From Halogeometricum limi (GTDB lineage Archaea; Halobacteriota; Halobacteria; Halobacteriales; Haloferacaceae): a DNA stretch of 64,000 nt. The translations under genes were made by a program, and so were the position numbers. The notes beneath the pieces were generated by a model, which made no database searches, was not told the origin of the DNA, and saw nothing but the letters and a program-made list of their open reading frames with translations. The stretch spans positions 486,769 to 550,768 of the forward strand of contig NZ_FOYS01000001.1 of NCBI RefSeq assembly GCF_900115785.1. The letters run 5' to 3'. The first letter of the stretch is position 1. Every line of letters starts with the position of its first letter. Positions 58,897-64,000 of this stretch are shown in pieces.

Positions 58897-60051
58897 TTAC
58901 TCTTGACTCTCTGTGCTCTGTTCGTCTCCGCCTTCGTCAGTCTCTCCGTCGTCGCCCTCGCCCTCGTCCGTGTCGTCGGTTCCGTCGCCGCCGTTCCCCG
59001 TTTCGTCGCCATCGTCGTCCTCGTCAGCGAACGGATGCGCACGGAGAATCGCTCCCTCCTCGGGCGTCTGATTGGCGAAGTTGCAGACGAACAGGTCGCT
59101 CCGTTGTCGCGGCGTCACGCCGAACAGCACGTCCGAGGGGAAGACGAGTCCGTCGTCGCCGCCGGCGATGGTCTCCACCTCTCGCTCGGGGGTCACCCGG
59201 ACGACGCGGTTCTGCGAGTTCGCGGCGACGTACACGTCCGGCCCGTACGTGGTAATTCCGTCCGCGCCGAATATCTCGGCCGATTCGAGATACGTCTCTC
59301 CGTCGCCGGCACTGCCGTCGCCGCCGACGGGGACGCGGACGAGTCGTCCGACGTCGTTTTCGTCCTCGTCCGTCGCCCGCGTGACGGCGACGTACACCGA
59401 CCCGTCGCGCCCGAACGCGAGGCCGTTCGCGCCGAAACTGTCGGTGTCGAGGCGTTCGTCCTCGAACCACACCGTCGCCTCGGGGTCCGTGTCGTCCAGT
59501 GGGACCTCGTAGACGGCACCGTTCACCGACTCCGTGACGAGGAGTCGGCCGAAGTCGGGGTCGTACAGGACGTCGTTCGGAAAGCCCGAGACGGCGGCGA
59601 GGGGGAACGGCGCGTGGCCGTCGCGCGGCACCTCCCAGACGCCGGTGTCCTCGCCGCCCGTCGAGGAGGCGACGTATATCGACCCGCCGGGGACGACTTC
59701 GACGCCGACGACGCTCCCCGGAAGCGTCGCCACGCGCCGCAGGTCCGCCGTCATGAGTCCGGTCTGTTGCGTCTGCGGGTTCGTTACCTCCCACACCTCA
59801 CCGGCCGTGATTCCGAAGTAGAGCGTCCCGTCGCAGTCGAGCGCTAAATTCTCGGGGACGGGTTCGCCGCGGACGTCGACGACCGTCTCGACCGGGACGG
59901 TTCGCCCGTCGCCGTCGCCGCCATCTCCCGGTTCGCTCCCGTCTCCGTCTTCTCCGTCCGCTTGCGCCGCGGCGGTACCCGCCGCGAACGACGAGAGCGC
60001 CAGCCCGGTCCCGAACATTCGTAGTGTCGACCGTTTGGTGAGTTTTACCAT
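58897..60051 (-). CDS. Exported SMP-30/gluconolactonase-like beta-propeller protein
   Basis: The 384-residue protein has a Tat-like signal with KR in place of RR (TKRSTLRMFGTGLALSSFAAGTAAAQA). An acidic Gly linker leads to a six-bladed propeller of the SMP-30/LRE type (PENLALDCDGTLYFGITAGEVWEV, GFPNDVLYDPDFGRLLVTESVNGAVYEV, FGANGLAFGRDGSVYVAVTRA). The last 45 residues are nearly all Asp, Glu and Gly. No anchor is visible, so it is probably secreted. Enzymatic lactonase activity is unproven. The ATG at 60049-60051 is used; an upstream extension is rejected. Confidence 0.83.
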   Translation of the reverse strand: MVKLTKRSTLRMFGTGLALSSFAAGTAAAQADGEDGDGSEPGDGGDGDGRTVPVETVVDVRGEPVPENLALDCDGTLYFGITAGEVWEVTNPQTQQTGLMTADLRRVATLPGSVVGVEVVPGGSIYVASSTGGEDTGVWEVPRDGHAPFPLAAVSGFPNDVLYDPDFGRLLVTESVNGAVYEVPLDDTDPEATVWFEDERLDTDSFGANGLAFGRDGSVYVAVTRATDEDENDVGRLVRVPVGGDGSAGDGETYLESAEIFGADGITTYGPDVYVAANSQNRVVRVTPEREVETIAGGDDGLVFPSDVLFGVTPRQRSDLFVCNFANQTPEEGAILRAHPFADEDDDGDETGNGGDGTDDTDEGEGDDGETDEGGDEQSTESQE

Positions 60052-60225
60052 ACCTCGACAAGGGACGTTCCGAGCATAGCGGTTGTCGGCGGTCGTCGTG
60101 ACTGTCAACCGAACTGTTCGGTCACCGTTCGTCTCACGCGCCGTCGCGCGTTCTCGGCGCACGGCGTGCTACTGCCTTCCGCATCCGTCTTCGAAATCGA
60201 GCGGGTGCGGAAGCCGGGTATAGGA

Positions 60226-60236
60226 GTTAATTTATG
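60226..60236 (+). promoter_or_regulatory. TATA box for leuS
   Basis: GTTAATTTATG lies 23-33 bases before the leuS ATG at 60259, consistent with a leaderless transcript. It rules out the longer upstream frame, which begins at 60166 and would put the box inside the coding region. Confidence 0.6.
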
Positions 60237-60258
60237 CGCGCATCCTGACGACACAGGT

Positions 60259-63135
60259 ATGGAATACGACCCGCAGGAACTCGAGGAACGCTGGCGGGAG
60301 CGGTGGGCCGAGACGGGCCGCTACGAGGCGGACCCCGCGGACGCCGCGTCCGACGACGACCCGACGTTCATCACGGTTCCGTACCCGTACCCCAGCGGAG
60401 GGATGCACATCGGTCACGCGCGGACGTACACCGTCCCCGACGTCTACGCCCGCTACCGGCGGCAACAGGGCGACAACGTCCTCTTCCCCATCGCGTGGCA
60501 CGTCACCGGCACGCCCATCATCGGTGCCGTCGAACGGTTGAAGAAAGGCGAGGAGAAACAGCTCTCGGTCCTCCGAGACACGTACGACGTCCCCGAGGAC
60601 ACGCTGACCGACCTGGAGACGCCGATGGGGTTCGCCCGTTACTTCATCGAACAGCACTACAAGCAGGGGATGCAGTCGCTCGGCCTCTCCGTCGACTGGC
60701 GGCGCGAGTTCACGACGAACGACGAGCGCTACTCGAAGTTCATCACGTGGCAGTACGAGACGCTCAGAGACCGCGGACTGCTGGAGAAAGGTCTGCACCC
60801 GGTCAAGTACTGCACGAACGAGAAGCAACCGGTCACGACGCACGACATCCTCGAAGGCGAGGAGGCGGAGTTCCAGGAGTACACGCTCGTCCGCTTCGGT
60901 CACGGCGACACCGTCGTCCCGATGGCGACGCTCCGCCCCGAGACGGTCCGCGGCGTGACGAACGCCTACATCGCGCCCGACGCCGACTACGTCTACGCCG
61001 ACGTGGACGGCGAGCAGTGGTTCGTCTCGGCGGCCGCCGTCGAGAAACTCCAGTTACAGGCGCACGACGTGACCGTCGAACGGCGCGTCTCCGGCGCGGA
61101 ACTGGTCGGCGAACGCGTCACGAACCCCATCACGGGCGACGACGTCCTCGTCCTGCCCGCGGACTTCGTCGACCCCGAGAACGCGACGGGCGTCGTCATG
61201 TCCGTTCCGGCGCACTCGCCGGACGACTACGTCGCTCTGCAGGAGGCGAAGGCCGACGATGCGCGGATGGCCGAGTACGGTATCGACCCGGCCGACGTGG
61301 ACGCCATCGAACCCGTCCCCATCCTCTCCGTCGAGGGCTACGGCGAGGTTCCCGCACAGTCGGCCGTCGAGGAGGCCGGAATCACCGACTCCGCGGACCC
61401 CGCCCTGGAGAAGGCGACGAAGGACCTCTACAACAAGGAGTTCCACGCAGGCCGCCTGAACGACGACTACGGCGAGTTCGCCGGTGAACTGGTCGAAGAC
61501 GTTCGGACCCGATTCCGCGACGCCCACCGCGACGAGGGCGCGTTCGGGACGATGCAGGAGTTCTCCGAGGACGTCGTCTGTCGCTGCGGCGGCGACGTCG
61601 TCGTCGCCGAACAGGACACGTGGTTCCTGCGCTACAACGACGAGGCCTGGAAACAGAAGGCCCATCGGGTCGTCTCGGAGATGGACGCCATCCCCGAGAA
61701 CACGCGCGGCGAGTACGACCACACCATCGACTGGCTGAACGAGTGGCCGTGCATCCGCAACTACGGACTCGGGACCCGCCTGCCGTGGGACGACGACTTC
61801 GTCATCGAACCGCTGTCGGACTCCACGGTCTACATGGCGTACTACACCATCGCGCACCGTCTGCAGGACGTCCCCGTAGACGAGTTGGACCGCGAGTTCT
61901 TCGACGCCCTGTTCTACGGTGCCGACGCCGTCGACGACGCGCCGGACCGGGCACTCGAACTGCGCGAGGAGTGGGACTACTGGTACCCCGTCGACTACCG
62001 GTTCTCCGCGAACGACCTCATCTCGAACCACCTGACGTTCTATCTCTTCCACCACGCGGAACTGTTCGACCGGCCGCAGTGGCCACAGGGAATCGTCATC
62101 ATGGGGATGGGACTGCTGGAGGGCGAGAAGATGTCCTCCTCGAAGGGACACGTCGTCCTCCCCGGCAAGGCCATCGAGGAGTACGGCGCCGACACTGTCC
62201 GGTTCTTCCTGCTCAACTCCGCGGAACCGTGGCAGGACTACGACTGGCGCGACGACCAGGTGGCGTCGGTCAAGAACCAACTGGAACGGTTCTGGAACCG
62301 CGCCGACGAGCGTATCGAGGCGGGCGCACCCGACGAACGCCCCGAACTCGAACAGGAGGACCGCTGGCTCCTGTCGAAACTCCAGCAGACCGTCCGCGAC
62401 GTGACCGAGGCGATGGAGGCGTCCGAGACGAGAAGCGCCAGTCAGGCCGCCTTCTACAACTTCGAAGAACAACTGCGCTGGTACCGTCGACGGACCGAAA
62501 CCGAGCGTCCGGCCGCGCGGTGGACCCTCCAGCACGTGTTGGAGACGCGTCTGCGACTCCTCGCCCCGTTCGTCCCGTTCCTCACGAACGAGTTACACGA
62601 GCGTCTGACGGGGACGCCGGCCGAAGACGCGCCGTGGCCCGACGTCGACGAGGAGTTCGAAGACGACGCCGTCGAGGCCAGCGAGGCACAGATAGAGCGA
62701 CTCACCGAGGACATCAAAGGCATCCAGCAGTCGCTCGCGAACGCCGAGGAGGACGTGCCGGAGGCGGACCCCGACCGAATCAGAATCACCGTCGCCGCCG
62801 ACTGGAAGCGCGACGTGTTCCACACCGTCGTCGAAGAGGGCGGCAACCAGGGCGCGGTGATGGGAACGGTCATGCAGGACCCGGACCTGCGCGAACGCGG
62901 CAACGCCGTCAACGACCTGGTGGGCGAACTCGTCGACTTCGTCCGCGGCCGGGAAGAGAGCGAAGTCGCCGCCCTGTCGGAACTCGACGAGTTCGCGGCG
63001 TACGAGGCGGCGACGGCGTTCCTCTCGCGAGAGTTCGACGCCGACGTCGTCCTCCAACTCGAAGGCGAGGACACCGACGCGACGAAACACGCGATTCCGC
63101 TCCGTCCGGCCATCGAACTCGAAGCGGACGAGTAG
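60259..63135 (+). CDS. leuS: Leucyl-tRNA synthetase
   Basis: The 958-residue class I synthetase of the archaeal type attaches leucine to tRNA-Leu. It has HIGH (YPSGGMHIGHART), the KMSKS loop as EKMSSSKGHVVLPG, a CP1 editing domain (about 190-480; TLRPETVRGVTNAYI) and a zinc-like CRCGGDVVV segment near residue 440. The anticodon-binding helices and an archaeal C-terminal domain follow (about 830-958). Length and order match archaeal LeuRS. Two hairpins follow the stop. Confidence 0.96.
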   Translation: MEYDPQELEERWRERWAETGRYEADPADAASDDDPTFITVPYPYPSGGMHIGHARTYTVPDVYARYRRQQGDNVLFPIAWHVTGTPIIGAVERLKKGEEKQLSVLRDTYDVPEDTLTDLETPMGFARYFIEQHYKQGMQSLGLSVDWRREFTTNDERYSKFITWQYETLRDRGLLEKGLHPVKYCTNEKQPVTTHDILEGEEAEFQEYTLVRFGHGDTVVPMATLRPETVRGVTNAYIAPDADYVYADVDGEQWFVSAAAVEKLQLQAHDVTVERRVSGAELVGERVTNPITGDDVLVLPADFVDPENATGVVMSVPAHSPDDYVALQEAKADDARMAEYGIDPADVDAIEPVPILSVEGYGEVPAQSAVEEAGITDSADPALEKATKDLYNKEFHAGRLNDDYGEFAGELVEDVRTRFRDAHRDEGAFGTMQEFSEDVVCRCGGDVVVAEQDTWFLRYNDEAWKQKAHRVVSEMDAIPENTRGEYDHTIDWLNEWPCIRNYGLGTRLPWDDDFVIEPLSDSTVYMAYYTIAHRLQDVPVDELDREFFDALFYGADAVDDAPDRALELREEWDYWYPVDYRFSANDLISNHLTFYLFHHAELFDRPQWPQGIVIMGMGLLEGEKMSSSKGHVVLPGKAIEEYGADTVRFFLLNSAEPWQDYDWRDDQVASVKNQLERFWNRADERIEAGAPDERPELEQEDRWLLSKLQQTVRDVTEAMEASETRSASQAAFYNFEEQLRWYRRRTETERPAARWTLQHVLETRLRLLAPFVPFLTNELHERLTGTPAEDAPWPDVDEEFEDDAVEASEAQIERLTEDIKGIQQSLANAEEDVPEADPDRIRITVAADWKRDVFHTVVEEGGNQGAVMGTVMQDPDLRERGNAVNDLVGELVDFVRGREESEVAALSELDEFAAYEAATAFLSREFDADVVLQLEGEDTDATKHAIPLRPAIELEADE

Positions 63136-63137
63136 CG

Positions 63138-63204
63138 TTCTCGAACCTGATATTCGAGAAGCGACACTCGAAAACGCTCTGAAGGGATTTTTCACCGCTT
63201 CAGA
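63138..63204 (+). terminator. Two hairpins downstream of leuS
   Basis: TTCTCGAA (63138-63145) and TTCGAGAA (63153-63160) form an 8-bp stem with a 7-base loop starting 3 bases after the stop. Next, TCTGAAG (63178-63184) and CTTCAGA (63198-63204) form a 7-bp stem whose loop includes GGATTTTTCACC, a run of five T. Together they look like a transcription end region. Confidence 0.5.
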
Positions 63205-63257
63205 CCACTTCCGTTCTGCTACCTAGATTGATACTATCACGCGAGATAACGAGTGGC

Positions 63258-63392
63258 ATGCGTTGTTCCGAGTGCGACGTCGAGATGTACCGGGTCACTT
63301 CCCGGCGCGGTTCCGACTGCGAGGACCACCGGACGTTCGAGTGTCCAGACTGCGGGGCGACGCGTCAGCGGACGCGGTGGCGACCGCTCTGA
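63258..63392 (+). CDS. Tiny basic zinc-ribbon protein, 44 aa
   Basis: A 44-codon frame from ATG 63258 to TGA 63390-63392 encodes CSEC (C3/C6) and CPDC (C29/C32) knuckles plus C21, with many arginines (RRGSDCEDHRTFECPDCGATRQRTRWRPL). It is a compact zinc ribbon with net positive charge, unusual here and suggestive of nucleic-acid binding. A TATA-like TTGATACTATC lies about 25-30 bases upstream. No known family name comes to mind. Confidence 0.7.
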   Translation: MRCSECDVEMYRVTSRRGSDCEDHRTFECPDCGATRQRTRWRPL

Positions 63393-63438
63393 GCGGACGG
63401 CGAACGAGCTTTTACTCTCTGCGACCGTATCTACTGGT

Positions 63439-63660
63439 ATGGCGACAGATGAGTCTCCGAGTGCACTGACGCGCGCGTACAGGACGGTAACGCCGGGCTA
63501 TCGGTCCCACCCCGACGCAGAGATGAACTCCATCGGGTGGGCGATGTTTCTCGGCCTCCTCGCGCTGTTGCTCCCACTGCTTCCTTTCATCATCGTCACC
63601 TGGGTGGTGTCGAAAATCGTCGAGTTCTTCGCCGCACAGACTCGAAACACCGACGAGTAA
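63439..63660 (+). CDS. DUF7535-like single-helix membrane protein, 73 aa
   Basis: The 73-residue protein has a polar N-terminus (MATDESPSALTRAYRTVTPGYRSHPDAEMNSIGW) and one long hydrophobic stretch (about 35-62: AMFLGLLALLLPLLPFIIVTWVVSKIVEFF). It ends in a short tail. It resembles the haloarchaeal family recalled as DUF7535; its function is unknown. The ATG at 63439 is used because the upstream frame overlaps the zinc-ribbon gene in another phase. A TTTTACTC box about 30 bases upstream is a TATA candidate. Confidence 0.78.
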   Translation: MATDESPSALTRAYRTVTPGYRSHPDAEMNSIGWAMFLGLLALLLPLLPFIIVTWVVSKIVEFFAAQTRNTDE

Positions 63661-63676
63661 GCGGAGGATTCGGTCG

Positions 63677-64000
63677 TTACTCGCTGCGGTCGCCGAGACC
63701 GAGGAGGTCGAACTCGTAGCCGTTGTCGTTCTCTTTTGCGTGTTCGTAGACGACGTGTGCGGCCGCGACGTCCTGAATCGCCAGGCCGGTGGAGTCGAAG
63801 ACGCTGATTCCGTCGTCGGCCGTTCGACCCTCTCTGTCGCCGACGACGATCTCGCCGATGTCGCCGTAGATGTCGTCGTCCGAGAGGACGCCCTCGTTGT
63901 AGGGGACGTTTATCTCGCCGGAGTGGGTGGTCTGTTCGTGGTCGTCGATGACGAGTTTCGCGTCGAGCAGAATCTCGTCGGCGAGTTCGTGTTTGCCCTC
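63677..64000 (-). CDS. Ornithine cyclodeaminase/alanine dehydrogenase-family protein (C-terminal part)
   Basis: The frame enters from the right edge and stops at TAA (63677-63679), giving the last 107 residues. Visible are KLVIDDHEQTTHSGEINVPYNEGVL, YGDIGEIVVGDREGRTADDGISVFDSTGLAIQDVAAAHVVYEHA, typical of the C-terminal NAD-binding half of the mu-crystallin/ornithine cyclodeaminase family. Members act as alanine dehydrogenase, ornithine cyclodeaminase or imine reductase, and the visible part does not decide. The N-terminal part lies outside the window. Confidence 0.87.
   Translation of the reverse strand, partial: EGKHELADEILLDAKLVIDDHEQTTHSGEINVPYNEGVLSDDDIYGDIGEIVVGDREGRTADDGISVFDSTGLAIQDVAAAHVVYEHAKENDNGYEFDLLGLGDRSE

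Noticed and set aside
1-64000. tRNA, rRNA, CRISPR arrays, insertion sequences or prophage
   Set aside because: Reading both strands for TpsiC-like loops, repeat-spacer patterns, transposase motifs and integrase genes gave no convincing candidate. I could not run a covariance-model search; tRNAscan or Infernal would settle it.

Overview
The window is a stretch of haloarchaeal chromosome (class Halobacteria; the gene content suits Haloferacaceae, but I cannot fix the genus). The support is very high GC at third codon positions, strongly acidic proteins, Tat-type signal peptides on exported proteins, leaderless genes with a TATA-like box about 25 bases before the start, and many small proteins found only in haloarchaea. 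It is densely coding on both strands. There is no tRNA, rRNA, CRISPR array, insertion sequence or prophage, and no gap longer than about 280 bases.

Layout. 1-6.1 kb: a cut-off gene, small zinc-ribbon proteins, a CBS protein, an RNase R-type nuclease, a VIT1/CCC1 metal transporter, a universal stress protein, a PUA protein, a DUF1028 protein and SepF. 6.2-20.4 kb: uvrA, a BNR-repeat protein, a geranylgeranyl-reductase-like flavoprotein, a YgfZ/GcvT-type protein, haloarchaeal DUF proteins, an SDR, a second Usp, a ROK glucokinase, a Tat-exported LVIVD-repeat protein and a NifU-domain protein. 20.4-34.9 kb: a dispersed-repeat-like palindrome, a FAU-1-type RNase with a small partner, PrsW, riboflavin synthase, DUF502 and SLC13 membrane proteins, a run of metallopeptidases (M24, two M32, M20) and a UvrD-like helicase. 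35-46.1 kb: PIN-ATPase-KH protein, EMC6-like protein with ABCE1/RLI, Usp-rtcA, archaemetzincin, UPF0146, HAD phosphatase, a pair of small membrane proteins, npdG, a SnoaL-like protein and a PepSY protein. 46.1-64 kb: hisE, an MFS transporter, pdxT, Sec61-beta, thioredoxin, L40e, an MBL hydrolase, DUF5786-DUF99-uracil-DNA glycosylase, a phnD-phnC-phnE importer, hisH, pheA, two Hsp20 genes, another Usp, an SMP-30-like exported protein, leuS, two very small proteins and a cut-off ornithine-cyclodeaminase-type gene.

Most genes are core or family-wide housekeeping genes in short operons. Tight couplings seen directly are DUF7532-like/FAU-1 (ATGA overlap), phnC/phnE (ATGA overlap), usp/rtcA (stop and start abut), EMC6-like/RLI (2-base gap), UvrD/M24 (3-base gap) and a GTGA-overlapped membrane-protein pair.

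The signals that ordinary gene content explains least are an 18-codon in-frame insertion in hisH carrying a 24-base perfect palindrome, a nested palindromic element between the NifU-domain and FAU-1 genes, the EMC6-like/ABCE1 coupling, the uncharacterised membrane-protein pair, and several tiny genes that gene finders would probably miss. I found no clear-cut novel defence or biosynthetic system.
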